Positions 36,623 through 45,815 of a stretch of DNA of 64,000 bases are shown in pieces; within the stretch, counting starts at the first letter, position 1; every line of letters starts with the position of its first letter. The notes below the pieces were generated by a model that was not told the origin of the DNA, made no database searches, and was given only the letters and a program-made list of their open reading frames with translations. A program made the translations under genes and the position numbers. The DNA is from Actinomadura meyerae (GTDB lineage Bacteria > Actinomycetota > Actinomycetes > Streptosporangiales > Streptosporangiaceae), in the NCBI RefSeq assembly GCF_900188445.1, contig NZ_FZOR01000028.1, positions 46,105 through 110,104 on the forward strand. Direction: 5' to 3'.

Positions 36623-37338
36623 CGCTCCATCCCTCCGGTGAGCCGCAGGAACACGTCCTCCAGCGACTCGACCTCGCCGATCGGCCCCTGGTGCACCAGC
36701 CTGCCACGGTCGATGACGACCACGTCGTCCACCGTCTGCGCCGCCTCCGCGAGCAGGTGGCTGGACAGCAGCACCGTGCCGCCCTTCGCGGCGCGCTCGC
36801 GCAGCATCGTCCGCAGCCAGCGGATGCCCTGCGGGTCGAGGCCGTTGGCGGGCTCGTCCAGCACGAGGATCTCCGGGTCGCCGAGCAGCGCGGCGGCGAG
36901 CCCGAGCCGCTGGCGCATGCCCAGCGAGTAGGCGCCGACCCGGCGGCCCGCCGCCCCGGCCAGCTCGGTGATCTCCAGGACCTCGTCGACGCGGCGGCGC
37001 GGCAGGCCCGCCGCCAGCGCCAGCACCCGCAGGTGCGCGCGGGCCGACCGGCCGGGGTGCGCGCCGCACGGCTCGATGTGGACGCCGATCCGGCGCGCGT
37101 CCGGCACCATCCCGGCGACCGGCGCGCCCAGTACCGACACCGTGCCCGCCGACGGCCGCGCCAGCCCCACGAGCGCCTTCATCGCCGTCGTCTTGCCGGC
37201 GCCGTTCGGGCCGAAGAAGCCCGTCACCGCGCCCGGCCGGACGGTGAACGTCAGATCGTCGACCACCGTGCGGCGCCCGTACCGCTTCGTCAGCCCCTCC
37301 ACCCGGATGGCCGGGGCGGTTTCCGTCTGTGCAGTCAT
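36619..37338 (-). CDS. ABC transporter ATP-binding protein (exporter type)
   Basis: A 239-residue ABC ATPase of the DrrA/CcmA-like family. Walker A is FFGPNGAGKTTAMKAL near residues 41-56, signature YSLGMRQRLGLAAALL (Q-loop before it), Walker B EILVLDEPANGLDP, H-loop LLSSHLLAEAA. The signature reads SLGMRQ instead of SGGMRQ, common in this exporter class. ATG at 37338 was chosen because the longer frame upstream lacks homology. It is first of ATPase-permease-kinase-regulator, all overlapping by four bases, implying tight stoichiometry. The promoter lies in the ~170-base gap to the divergent subtilase. Confidence 0.93.
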   Translation of the reverse strand: MTAQTETAPAIRVEGLTKRYGRRTVVDDLTFTVRPGAVTGFFGPNGAGKTTAMKALVGLARPSAGTVSVLGAPVAGMVPDARRIGVHIEPCGAHPGRSARAHLRVLALAAGLPRRRVDEVLEITELAGAAGRRVGAYSLGMRQRLGLAAALLGDPEILVLDEPANGLDPQGIRWLRTMLRERAAKGGTVLLSSHLLAEAAQTVDDVVVIDRGRLVHQGPIGEVESLEDVFLRLTGGMER

Positions 37339-37508
37339 GGCGCCCAGCCTCGGCCGCCCGCGCCTCCCGGTCATCAGACCACGGTCGAGACCCGGTCTCC
37401 GACCGCGGCATGACATCCGGCGCGACGGCCCGCCGTGAACCCGATCGGCCGCTGCGGGTGATCAACATCGACCGTCCCGGTGCGGGACGGCGACGCAGAG
37501 GAGACTCG

Positions 37509-40500
37509 ATGACGCACAGACGCCGGAGCCGGGCACTGCTCGGCCTGCTGCTCGCGGCCGGGACACTGGCCGCGATCCCACCGGCCGCGCATGGCGCGCC
37601 TCCCCCGGCGGGCGGCCTGGACCCGGGCAAGGCATGGAAGGTCACCCTGCTGACCGGGGACGCCGTGAGCGTCCGGACGGTCAAGGGCAGGCCCCCGCTC
37701 GTGTCGGTGACCCCCGCCCCCGGCCGGGAGAAGCGCTCGTTCCGCAAGGAGATCCGGCCGGACGGGCACGTCGTCGTCACCCCGGTCGACGTCGCCGGGC
37801 TGGTCGGGCGCGTCCTCGACCCCGGGCTATTCGACGTCACCGCGCTGATCGCGCAGGGCTACGACGACGCGCGCAGCAAGGACCTGCCGCTGATCGTGCA
37901 GCGGGACGAGGGCGCCCGTTCCCTTTCGGCGCTAGTCGGGACGCTCGGCGAGGCCAGGGACCTGCCGAGCATCGGCGCCGTGGCCGTGAAGCAGCCCAAG
38001 GACGGCGCGTCCGGCCTCGGCGAGAGCCTGGCGGCGATGCACGGCCCGTCCCCGAAGGCGACGGGCGGCATCCGGCACATCTGGCTGGACGGAAAGGTCA
38101 AGGCGAGCTTCGCCCCGTCCGCCCCCGGAACCCAGCGGATGGACCGGAACCTGCGGCAGGTCGGAGCCCCGGCGGCGTGGCGGGCCGGATACACGGGGAA
38201 GGGCGCGAAGGTCGCCGTCCTCGACACCGGCATCGACGCCGGGCACCCCGACCTCAAGGGCCGGGTCGCGGAGACGGAGAACTTCTCCGAGGCTCCCGAC
38301 GCCGTCGACCGGTTCGGGCACGGCACGCACGTCGCCTCGACCATCGCCGGGACCGGTGCCGCCTCCGGAGGGGCGCGCAGGGGCGTCGCGCCGGACGCGG
38401 ACCTGCTCATCGGCAAGGTCCTCGACGACGACGGGTACGGCACCGACTCCAGCGTGATCGCCGGGATGCAGTGGGCCGCGCCGCGCGCCGACATCGTCAA
38501 CATGAGCCTCGGTGGCGCCCCCTCCGACGGCGACGACCCCCTCTCCGTGGCGCTGGCGAACCTCACCGCCGAGCACGGGACGCTGTTCGTCGTCGCCGCG
38601 GGCAACGAGGGCGTGTTCGCGTCGGTCGGCTCGCCCGGCACGGCCGAGGCCGCGCTCACGGTCGGCGCGGTCGACGCCCGCGACCGGCTGGCGGAGTTCT
38701 CCAGCCGCGGCCCGGTCGGCGTCACCGCCAAGCCGGAGATCGTCGCGCCGGGCGTCGACATCGAGGCCGCCCGCGCCGCGGGCACCGCGGAGGGCACCCC
38801 GACCGGGGCGCACTACACGCGGATGTCGGGCACGTCGATGGCCGCGCCGCACGTCGCGGGCGCGGCGGCGCTGCTCGCCGCGAAGCACCCCGATTGGACG
38901 CCCGCACGGATCAAGGCGGCCCTCGTCGGCACCGCCGACCCCGCCACCGGCGGCGACGCTTACCAGCTCGGCGCCGGACGGCTCGACATCGGCGAGACCG
39001 TGAGCAGCCCCGTCCTCACGGCGGGCGGCATCGTCGGGCTCGGGACCTCGAAGTTCCCGGATCATCCCCGGCTGTCCGCGGAGATCGGCTGGACGTCCAA
39101 CACCGGGCGTCCCGTCGACCTGCGGCTCAGCGTCAAGGTCACCGATCGGGACGGGCGTGCCGCCGACGGCGTCGCGACCGTCCCGGACGGCGTCCGCGTT
39201 CCGGCGGGCGGCACCGCGAAGGTGCCGCTGACGGTGGAGGCGTCGCGTGTCGCCGACCGTCCCGGCCTCTACACGGCCGTGGTCACGGCGAAGGGAGGCG
39301 GCGCGACCCTGGAAACGCCCGTGACGTTCTATGTCGAGCCCCCGACGCACACCCTGACGGTCAAGGCCACGCCGCTGCCGGACACCGATCCCGCGAACTT
39401 CTCCGCCTCCGCCACCGTGGTCAACCTCGATGACCACTCGCTGTACTACGAGTGGGTCGAGGCCGGCCCCGAGGGCGACGCGAAGCTCCGCGTGCCCGCC
39501 GGCCGCTACGCGGTGCTCGGCAACGTGGACGACTTCGGCACCTGGCGCTCGGCCCTCGCCGGCGACCCCGAGGTGACCGTCGACCGGGACGCGACCGTGA
39601 CGCTCGACGGCGCCGCCGCCGCGAAGGTCGAGGCGAGCGTCGAGGGCGTCGAGACCGCGACGGCGATGGCGGCCGCGGACATGGTGCAGGACGCCGGCGA
39701 CGGGCTCTGGTACTACTCGGTGTTCGCCTTCGACCCCGCGAACGCGCCCGTCTACGTCCAGCCGATGGACGGTGTGACGAAGGGGACGTTCAAGGCGTCC
39801 ACCCAGCTCCGGCTGACCGCGCCCGGCACCGTGTACGACATCGTCCACCCGCTGGGCGACGGGATCCCGGCGAACCCGGCGCACACCGTCACCGCCGCCG
39901 AACTCGGGCGCATGGCCCGCGTCGACCAGAAGTTCGCCGCGTTCGACGGCGACACGGCCGCGCCCATGAGCGAGAAGCGGTACGGCATGACCCGGGAGGG
40001 CCTGCTCACCTTCGAGGCGGACGCCGCCGTCGAGCCCGGCACGTCCCGGACCGACTACGTCTCGGCCGGCTCCGGCATGCTCTGGGGCGACCTGGCGTTC
40101 GTCCGGTTCGGTGAGGAGGACTGGGTCGACCAGGGGGCCTTCACGGAGTTGAAGCCGGGCGAGCGGACCGCGCACCGCTGGGGCCGCCAGCCGCTGCGGC
40201 CCGGCCCCTACTCCGGTACCGGCGTCACGCCCAGCACCTGCGCCCGCTACCCCACGGCCCGCACCGGGCAGAACATGCGGATCTCGCTCGTCGACCTCCA
40301 GGCCCGCCCGGACGGCTTCGACTGCGCGATCCACCCGGTGAAGGGGCACATGGAACTGTTCGCGGACGATCGCAAGCTCGGCGAGAAGGACGGCCCGTTC
40401 GGCGACTTCACCGTCCCGTCCGGCCCGGCCGAGTACCGGCTGACGTACGAGAACGACGCGTCGGCCGTCCTCCCGGTGTCGACCCGCACCTCCACGTCCT

Positions 40501-40862
40501 GGACGTTCCGTTCCCGGGCACCGCGCGGGAACGGAACCGCGAACCTCCCGCTGCTGCTCGTCGACTACGACCTGAACCTCGACATGCGCAACCAGCCCGC
40601 CGGTGAGCCCGCCGTGCTGACCGTCGCGCGGGAGGCGGGCTCAGGCGAGGCGAAGGTCACCGGGCTGCGATTCTGGACGTCCCTGGACGACGGCAAGACC
40701 TGGCAGCCCGCCGACGTCACCGACCTCGGCGGCGGCCGGTACAGTGCCCCGCTGCCGCCGCCCGTGAAGGGCCAGGCCGTGTCGCTGCGGGTCAGCGCGC
40801 AGGACGCGGGCGGCAGCCGCATCGACCAGAGCATCATCCGCGCCTACCGGGTCCTGCGCTAG
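37509..40862 (+). CDS. Large secreted S8 subtilase
   Basis: An 1117-residue secreted serine protease. ATG 37509 follows GAGGAG six bases upstream; a signal peptide is MTHRRRSRALLGLLLAAGTL then AAIPPAAHGA. A ~190-residue propeptide-like region precedes the peptidase domain, where the triad is visible: Asp in KVAVLDTGIDAGHPD near residue 239, His in RFGHGTHVASTIAG near residue 271, Ser in SGTSMAAPHVAGAAA near residue 441. The ~600-residue C-terminal half is beta-rich, with no domain recognised with confidence; it may bind substrates or the wall. This layout is typical of Streptomyces/Actinomadura extracellular subtilases. Divergent from the exporter operon; no link implied. Confidence 0.93.
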   Translation: MTHRRRSRALLGLLLAAGTLAAIPPAAHGAPPPAGGLDPGKAWKVTLLTGDAVSVRTVKGRPPLVSVTPAPGREKRSFRKEIRPDGHVVVTPVDVAGLVGRVLDPGLFDVTALIAQGYDDARSKDLPLIVQRDEGARSLSALVGTLGEARDLPSIGAVAVKQPKDGASGLGESLAAMHGPSPKATGGIRHIWLDGKVKASFAPSAPGTQRMDRNLRQVGAPAAWRAGYTGKGAKVAVLDTGIDAGHPDLKGRVAETENFSEAPDAVDRFGHGTHVASTIAGTGAASGGARRGVAPDADLLIGKVLDDDGYGTDSSVIAGMQWAAPRADIVNMSLGGAPSDGDDPLSVALANLTAEHGTLFVVAAGNEGVFASVGSPGTAEAALTVGAVDARDRLAEFSSRGPVGVTAKPEIVAPGVDIEAARAAGTAEGTPTGAHYTRMSGTSMAAPHVAGAAALLAAKHPDWTPARIKAALVGTADPATGGDAYQLGAGRLDIGETVSSPVLTAGGIVGLGTSKFPDHPRLSAEIGWTSNTGRPVDLRLSVKVTDRDGRAADGVATVPDGVRVPAGGTAKVPLTVEASRVADRPGLYTAVVTAKGGGATLETPVTFYVEPPTHTLTVKATPLPDTDPANFSASATVVNLDDHSLYYEWVEAGPEGDAKLRVPAGRYAVLGNVDDFGTWRSALAGDPEVTVDRDATVTLDGAAAAKVEASVEGVETATAMAAADMVQDAGDGLWYYSVFAFDPANAPVYVQPMDGVTKGTFKASTQLRLTAPGTVYDIVHPLGDGIPANPAHTVTAAELGRMARVDQKFAAFDGDTAAPMSEKRYGMTREGLLTFEADAAVEPGTSRTDYVSAGSGMLWGDLAFVRFGEEDWVDQGAFTELKPGERTAHRWGRQPLRPGPYSGTGVTPSTCARYPTARTGQNMRISLVDLQARPDGFDCAIHPVKGHMELFADDRKLGEKDGPFGDFTVPSGPAEYRLTYENDASAVLPVSTRTSTSWTFRSRAPRGNGTANLPLLLVDYDLNLDMRNQPAGEPAVLTVAREAGSGEAKVTGLRFWTSLDDGKTWQPADVTDLGGGRYSAPLPPPVKGQAVSLRVSAQDAGGSRIDQSIIRAYRVLR

Positions 40863-40952
40863 ATATGGCAAGGCGTGAAGGCGAACCGGGGCATCGGTTG
40901 AGAACGGGGTGACCGAGCAATCGAGCACTCCCCCCAAGCGAGGATCACCCTC

Positions 40953-41585
40953 ATGGCCCACCACCATCCGCCGGACCCCGGCGGGGACGCCCCGGACGTT
41001 CCGGACGTTCCGGACGCCTCGGACGCGGCGGCGATCGTGCGCTCGCGGCACGATCCCGCCGCGTTCGCGGAGATCTTCCACCGGCACTTCGCCGCGATCC
41101 ACGGCTACGCGGCGCGGCGGCTCGGCGCGGACGCGGCGGACGACGTCGCCGCCGAGACGTTCCTCGCCGCGTTCCGCAAGCGGGACCGGTTCGACCCGGA
41201 GCGCGGGACCGTCCGCCCCTGGCTGTTCGGCATCGCGACCCGGCTGATCGGATCGCACCGGCGCGCGGAGGGCCGCCGCTTCCGGGCGCTCGCGCGCACC
41301 CCGGCTGAGCACGCCCACGACGGCCACGAGGACCTCGTCACGTCCCGCGTCACCGCCGGCGGCGCGGGCACGGCCCTCGCCGGCGCGCTGGCCCGGCTGC
41401 CGCGCGGGGACCGGGACGTCCTGCTGCTGGTGGCGCTGGCCGACCTGTCCTACGAGGAGGTCGGGCAGGCGCTCGGCCTCAAGACCGGCACCGTGGCGTC
41501 CCGCCTGCACCGTGCCCGCCGCCGCCTGAGGGAGTCGCTCGGCGGAACCAACCCCGCGCTGATCGTTGAGGAGACGCCCGCATGA
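40953..41585 (+). CDS. ECF-type RNA polymerase sigma factor
   Basis: A 210-residue sigma factor with region 2 (FAEIFHRHFAAIHGYAARRL, DDVAAETFLAAFRKRDRFDP and RPWLFGIATRLIGSHRRAEG) and region 4 (RLPRGDRDVLLLVALADLSY, EEVGQALGLKTGTVASRLHR). The N-terminal ~28 residues are His/Pro/Asp-rich with DVPDVPDASD repeats. ATG at 40953 has CGAGGA about ten bases upstream. Its TGA overlaps the ATG of the next gene (ATGA at 41582), as for sigma-anti-sigma pairs. The class is close to the ECF groups paired with CU044_5270 proteins. Target genes unknown; the subtilase upstream is the nearest candidate. Confidence 0.92.
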   Translation: MAHHHPPDPGGDAPDVPDVPDASDAAAIVRSRHDPAAFAEIFHRHFAAIHGYAARRLGADAADDVAAETFLAAFRKRDRFDPERGTVRPWLFGIATRLIGSHRRAEGRRFRALARTPAEHAHDGHEDLVTSRVTAGGAGTALAGALARLPRGDRDVLLLVALADLSYEEVGQALGLKTGTVASRLHRARRRLRESLGGTNPALIVEETPA

Positions 41586-42784
41586 ACATGAACGAGATGG
41601 ACCGGGTCCGGGACCTGCTGAGCGAACCCCCGCCCCCGTCGGCGACGACCACGGCGAAGGCGCTGGCCCGGCTGGAGGACGAGATGGCGGGCCGCCCCGC
41701 CCGGACGGGACGGCGGCGGTCGCGGTTCGGCCTCGGCTGGCCCGCGGGGCTGGGAGCGGGGCTGGTCGCCGCCGGTGCCGCCGCGGCCGTCGCCGTCGCC
41801 CTCACCGGCCAGGGGACGCCGGCCACGCCGGACGCGCCCGGCGGCGTCGACCTCGACAAGCAGGCGGTGCTCGCCGCGGCCGCCAAGGTCGAACTGACCC
41901 CGACCGGCAAGTACTGGTACACCGACCGCATCGACGGGCAGTCGTACATCATCCGGGCGAAGACCGGCACGTACGCGATCGTCGGCGCGGCGAGCGAGTC
42001 GTTCAACTGGACCGGCATGAAGAAGGGCACCGGCGAGGCGTACTACGGGCGCGACCTGCCCGCCCGCCCGCTCACGGCACAGGACGAGGCGCTCTGGAAG
42101 AAGGCCGGGTCGCCGTCGGAGTTCCGGGTCTGGTCGAACGACCACTACTACACCTACGCCGCCAAGGCCACGAAGTGGCGGTCGGACGGCCCCGAGGTCG
42201 GCATCGAGCCGGACGGCGGCGGCGAGTTCCTTGGCAAGCCTGCCGAGGAGTGGCAGAACCTCCCGACCGACCCGGCCGCGCTCGCCGAGAAGTTCCTGAG
42301 CGCCGAGGAGGCGCGCCGGGCGATGGGGGCCCCCGCGGAGAAGGGCACCGGGAGGCCGACCGAGGCGCAGGCCGCCTCCGCCGGGATCTGGCGGACGTCG
42401 TCGATCCTCGGCGGCACCCCCGTCCCGCCGAAGGTCCGGGCGGGCCTGATGCGGGCGCTGGCGTCCCAGCCGGGCATCACGGCGATCGGCCGCGTCGCCG
42501 ACCCGCTGGGCCGCGGCGGCGTCGCGCTCGCCGCCCCCGAGCGCACCGCGACGATCACCGGCGAGTACGGCGGCCCGAAGGCCGAGCGGGGCTCCTACGG
42601 CCACCGCCTGGTGATCGTCTTCGACGGGAAGACCGGCGGCGTGCTGGCCGTCCAGGACACGCTGACCAAGCCGGGCGGCCCGTACGCGGAGATGAAGCCG
42701 GGCTTCATCATCAACTACGTGGCCGTCCGGTCGTCCGGCTGGACCGACACGAAGCCGAAGCCGCCCGCGGAACTGCCGTTCTGA
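41582..42784 (+). CDS. CU044_5270 family membrane protein, partner of the ECF sigma factor
   Basis: A 400-residue protein with a short cytoplasmic N-terminus (MNEMDRVRDLLSEPPPPSAT), one membrane helix near residues 52-75 (LGAGLVAAGAAAAVAVALTG), and a ~320-residue extracytoplasmic region (KVELTPTGKYWYTDRIDGQS, WSNDHYYTYAAKATKWRSDG). The CU044_5270 family is frequently coupled to ECF sigma genes; the N-terminal segment is where anti-sigma contact would occur, yet no zinc-type anti-sigma motif is seen. ATGA overlap with the sigma gene shows coupling. A role as membrane sensor that holds the sigma factor is inferred from position. Confidence 0.85.
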   Translation: MNMNEMDRVRDLLSEPPPPSATTTAKALARLEDEMAGRPARTGRRRSRFGLGWPAGLGAGLVAAGAAAAVAVALTGQGTPATPDAPGGVDLDKQAVLAAAAKVELTPTGKYWYTDRIDGQSYIIRAKTGTYAIVGAASESFNWTGMKKGTGEAYYGRDLPARPLTAQDEALWKKAGSPSEFRVWSNDHYYTYAAKATKWRSDGPEVGIEPDGGGEFLGKPAEEWQNLPTDPAALAEKFLSAEEARRAMGAPAEKGTGRPTEAQAASAGIWRTSSILGGTPVPPKVRAGLMRALASQPGITAIGRVADPLGRGGVALAAPERTATITGEYGGPKAERGSYGHRLVIVFDGKTGGVLAVQDTLTKPGGPYAEMKPGFIINYVAVRSSGWTDTKPKPPAELPF

Positions 42785-42840
42785 TCCCTCCGACTGGGGG
42801 TGAGCGCTGCCGTTATCCCTTGGCGTGACCGCCCCCCCGC

Positions 42841-42877
42841 CGATGCCCTCCGCCCGCCGTCCGGGCGGAGGGCATCG
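42841..42877. terminator. Strong bidirectional terminator
   Basis: CGATGCCCTCCGCCC (42841-42855) and GGGCGGAGGGCATCG (42863-42877) form a perfect 15-pair stem with a seven-base loop between the convergent CU044_5270 and dehydrogenase genes. Confidence 0.9.
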
Positions 42878-42911
42878 TGTCAGGCGGTGAGGATCGTGTC
42901 AGGCGCTGAGG
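42874..42911. repeat. 19-bp tandem repeat spanning the 3-hydroxyacyl-CoA dehydrogenase stop codon
   Basis: ATCGTGTCAGGCGGTGAGG (42874-42892) and ATCGTGTCAGGCGCTGAGG (42893-42911) differ at one position. The second copy holds the TGA of the minus-strand gene (42899-42901) and the first brings a further TGA downstream in another frame. Confidence 0.8.
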
Positions 42912-44431
42912 TCGGACGGGACGGTGCCGGTTTTGGTGAGGGGGAGGGCGAGGGCCGCGCGTTCGGTGAGCCAGGCGCTCGGACGGTAGCGGGGGTCGCC
43001 GGTGCTCCCGTGGAGGCCCCGCAGGATCCGCAGGACGCGGTCGGCGCCCTCGTGCTCGCCCCACTCCAGCGGGCCGCGCGGGTAGCCGAGGCCGAGGCGG
43101 ACGGCGGTGTCGATGTCCCGCGGGCGGGCGAGGCGCTGCTCCGCGATCCCGCAGCCGACGTTGACGATCGAGGCGAGGAGCCGCTGCGCGACCGGGGCCG
43201 GGGCGTCGCGCACGACCGTGACGGGACGTCCCGTGGCGGCGAGCGCGGCGAGCGCGGCCCGGCCCGCGTCCTTGTCGAGGCCCGGGTGCACTGCCACGGT
43301 CAGCCGGGTGAAGAACTCGCCGAGCGGATCGACGCCCAGGGTCCGCTCTACGGGCAACCCCTGGGCGGCGGCGACCGTGCTCTGCCCGAGGGGCGCGACC
43401 AGGGCGACGGCCCTGTCGGACGGCTCGTCGCCTGACTCGACCTCCACCCCGGACGCGGTGAGCAACGCGCCGAGCCCGTCACGAACGTCTCCGTGCACCC
43501 AGACTGGGCACGGCTCCACCGCAGGGACGGTGACCTCCGGCGGCTCCTGCTTGGCGCCGTCCACGTACTTATAGAAGCCCTCGCCCGTCTTGCGGCCGTG
43601 CAGACCGGCCTCCAGGCGCGCCCGTCCGAGTCTGGACGGACGGAACCGCGGCTCGGTGTAGAAGCCCGTCCAGATGGACTCCATCACCGGGTGCGACACG
43701 TCCATCCCGGTGAGGTCGAGCAGCTCGCAGGGCCCCATCTTCAGGCCCAGGACGTCCCGCGCGATGCGGTCGATGTCGACGGGCTCGGCAACCCCTTCGG
43801 ACAGGATCTGCAGGGCCTCCGTCACCAGGCCGCGTCCAGCGTGGTTGACGAGGAACCCCGGCGCGTCCGGCGCGAGCACGGGTTCGTGACCCAGGCGCCG
43901 CACGAGATCGGCGAGCGCGCCCGGGATCCAGTCCGCCGTACGCGCACCCGGGATGACCTCGACGAGACGCATCAGCGGCACCGGGTTGAAGAAGTGCAGA
44001 CCCGCCACCCTGGACGGATCCTCCAGAGCCGCCGCGATCGCCGTGACGGGCAGCGAACTGGTGTTGGTCACCAGGACCGTGTGCTCCGGGCAGACCTTCT
44101 CCAGGGACGCGAACAGCTCGCGCTTGGTGTCCATGTCCTCCCGGACGGCCTCCACCACGAGGTCGCAGTCCTGGAACGGGGTGAGCGGCTCCCCGACCGG
44201 CCGGAGCCGCTCCTTGGCCGCCGCGGCCTCCTCGGCGGTCATCCGCCCCTTGCCGGCGAGCTTGTCGAACATGCCGCCGATGTACTCGGCCGCGCCGACC
44301 ACGGCCTCCATGCGGATGTCGGCCAGCTCCACGGTCAGCCCGCCCGCCGCCGCGAGCTGCGCGATCCCGCGCCCCATCGCCCCGGTGCCGATCACGCGGA
44401 TCGTCGTGACCCGCCGCGCCCAGTCCTCCAC
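42899..44431 (-). CDS. 3-hydroxyacyl-CoA dehydrogenase (double C-terminal domain form)
   Basis: A 510-residue NAD-dependent dehydrogenase. Rossmann domain: IRVIGTGAMGRGIAQLAAAG (GxGxxG) and the catalytic His-containing VAGLHFFNPVPLMRLVEVIP near residues 140-160. The first C-terminal domain has APDAPGFLVNHAGRGLVTEA and PCELLDLTGMDVSHPVMESI; a second (RLLASIVNVGCGIAEQRLAR, AVRLGLGYPRGPLEWGE) follows, as in PaaH-type enzymes. It oxidises 3-hydroxyacyl-CoA in beta-oxidation. GTG at 44431 is preceded by GAGGAGG five bases away. Divergent from a thiolase 157 bases away, so both may share an operator. The promoter region holds a GGGTACCCGGTACCC palindrome. Confidence 0.93.
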   Translation of the reverse strand: MEDWARRVTTIRVIGTGAMGRGIAQLAAAGGLTVELADIRMEAVVGAAEYIGGMFDKLAGKGRMTAEEAAAAKERLRPVGEPLTPFQDCDLVVEAVREDMDTKRELFASLEKVCPEHTVLVTNTSSLPVTAIAAALEDPSRVAGLHFFNPVPLMRLVEVIPGARTADWIPGALADLVRRLGHEPVLAPDAPGFLVNHAGRGLVTEALQILSEGVAEPVDIDRIARDVLGLKMGPCELLDLTGMDVSHPVMESIWTGFYTEPRFRPSRLGRARLEAGLHGRKTGEGFYKYVDGAKQEPPEVTVPAVEPCPVWVHGDVRDGLGALLTASGVEVESGDEPSDRAVALVAPLGQSTVAAAQGLPVERTLGVDPLGEFFTRLTVAVHPGLDKDAGRAALAALAATGRPVTVVRDAPAPVAQRLLASIVNVGCGIAEQRLARPRDIDTAVRLGLGYPRGPLEWGEHEGADRVLRILRGLHGSTGDPRYRPSAWLTERAALALPLTKTGTVPSDLSA

Positions 44432-44555
44432 CGTCGCCTCCTCGCTCGTCCGCCTCCACCGCATCCGGCTACACCGCATCCGGCTTCCCCGCATTCAACC
44501 CTCCCGCGCCCGCGGGCCCGAACGCCGCCCTCACGGACGGAGGCCGTAGCCTGCC

Positions 44556-44570
44556 GGGTACCCGGTACCC
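44556..44570. promoter_or_regulatory. 15-bp palindrome before the thiolase gene
   Basis: GGGTACC-C-GGTACCC lies 18 bases upstream of the thiolase ATG, between it and the divergent dehydrogenase. Perfect symmetry and position suggest an operator for a dimeric repressor. Confidence 0.5.
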
Positions 44571-44588
44571 CAGCCTGGAGGAGCCACC

Positions 44589-45797
44589 ATGCGCGACGCG
44601 GTGATCTGCGAGCCGCTGCGGACCCCGATCGGCCGGTTCGGCGGGGCGCTGAAGGCCGTCCCGCCCGCGGAACTCGCCGCCACCGTCATCCGCGCCCTGG
44701 TCGAGCGCACCGGGCTGCCCGGCGACGCGATCGACGAGGTGATCCTCGGCAACTGCTACCCGACCGCCGACGCCCCCGCCATCGGCCGCGTCGCCGCGCT
44801 CGACGCGGGCCTGCCGATCTCGGTCGGCGGCTCGCAGGTCGACCGGCGGTGCGGGTCCGGGCTCCAGGCGGTGCTGGACGCGGCCATGCAGATCCAGACC
44901 GGCGTCAGCGACGTGGTCATCGCGGGCGGCGCCGAGAGCATGAGCAGCGCACCCTTCTATACGACGAGCGCGCGGTGGGGCGTGCGCGGGCCGTCCCTCG
45001 AACTGCACGACGCGCTCGCGCAGGGCCGCGTCACCGCCGGGGGCGTCAACCACCCGGTGCCCGGCGGCATGCTGGAGACCGCCGAGAACCTGCGCCGCGA
45101 GTACGGCATCGGGCGCGAGGAGCAGGACGAGCTGGCCGTCCGCTCCCACCGGCGCGCCGTCGCCGCCCAGCGGTCGGGAGTGTTCGCGGAGGAGATCGTC
45201 CCGGTGACCGTCGCGTCCCGGAAGGGGGACACGGTCGTCGACACCGACGAGCACCCGCGGCCCGACACCACGATGGAGAGCCTGGCGAAGCTGCGTCCCG
45301 TCCTCGGGAAGAAGGACGCCGAGGCCACCGTGACCGCCGGCAACGCCAGCGGCCAGAACGACGCGGCCGCCGCCTGCGTCGTCACCACCCCCGAGCGCGC
45401 CGCCGAGCTCGGGCTGCGGCCGCTCGTCCGGCTCGTCGCGTGGGGACGCGCCGGGGTGCCGCCGCGGACGATGGGCATCGGCCCCGTCCCCGCCACCGCG
45501 AAGGCCCTCGCCGCCGCCGGGCTCACCCTCGCCGACATCGACCTCATCGAGCTGAACGAGGCGTTCGCCGCGCAGGTCCTCGCCGTCACGCGCGAATGGG
45601 ACCTGAAGGACGCCGACTGGGACCGCGTCAACGTGCACGGCTCCGGCATCTCCCTCGGCCACCCCGTCGGCGCGACCGGCGCCCGCATCCTCGCCACGCT
45701 CGCCCGCGAGATGCACCGCCGCGACGCCCGCTACGGCCTGGAGACGATGTGCATCGGCGGCGGCCAGGGCCTCGCCGCCGTCTTCGAACGCGTCTGA
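44589..45797 (+). CDS. Acetyl-CoA C-acyltransferase (thiolase)
   Basis: A 402-residue thiolase that cleaves 3-ketoacyl-CoA with CoA, the last beta-oxidation step. Catalytic residues visible: Cys in SQVDRRCGSGLQAVLDAAMQ near residue 92, His in DLIELNEAFAAQVLAV (NEAF) near 320, His in HGSGISLGHPVGATGAR near 357 and Cys in ETMCIGGGQGLAAVFE near 387. ATG at 44589 has CTGGAGGA as ribosome site. Convergent to the DUF2182 gene. With the dehydrogenase opposite and the EtfD-like reductase about 2.6 kb away, it suggests fatty-acid or related catabolism. Confidence 0.95.
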   Translation: MRDAVICEPLRTPIGRFGGALKAVPPAELAATVIRALVERTGLPGDAIDEVILGNCYPTADAPAIGRVAALDAGLPISVGGSQVDRRCGSGLQAVLDAAMQIQTGVSDVVIAGGAESMSSAPFYTTSARWGVRGPSLELHDALAQGRVTAGGVNHPVPGGMLETAENLRREYGIGREEQDELAVRSHRRAVAAQRSGVFAEEIVPVTVASRKGDTVVDTDEHPRPDTTMESLAKLRPVLGKKDAEATVTAGNASGQNDAAAACVVTTPERAAELGLRPLVRLVAWGRAGVPPRTMGIGPVPATAKALAAAGLTLADIDLIELNEAFAAQVLAVTREWDLKDADWDRVNVHGSGISLGHPVGATGARILATLAREMHRRDARYGLETMCIGGGQGLAAVFERV

Positions 45798-45815
45798 TCC
45801 CCCGGCCCGCGCGGG

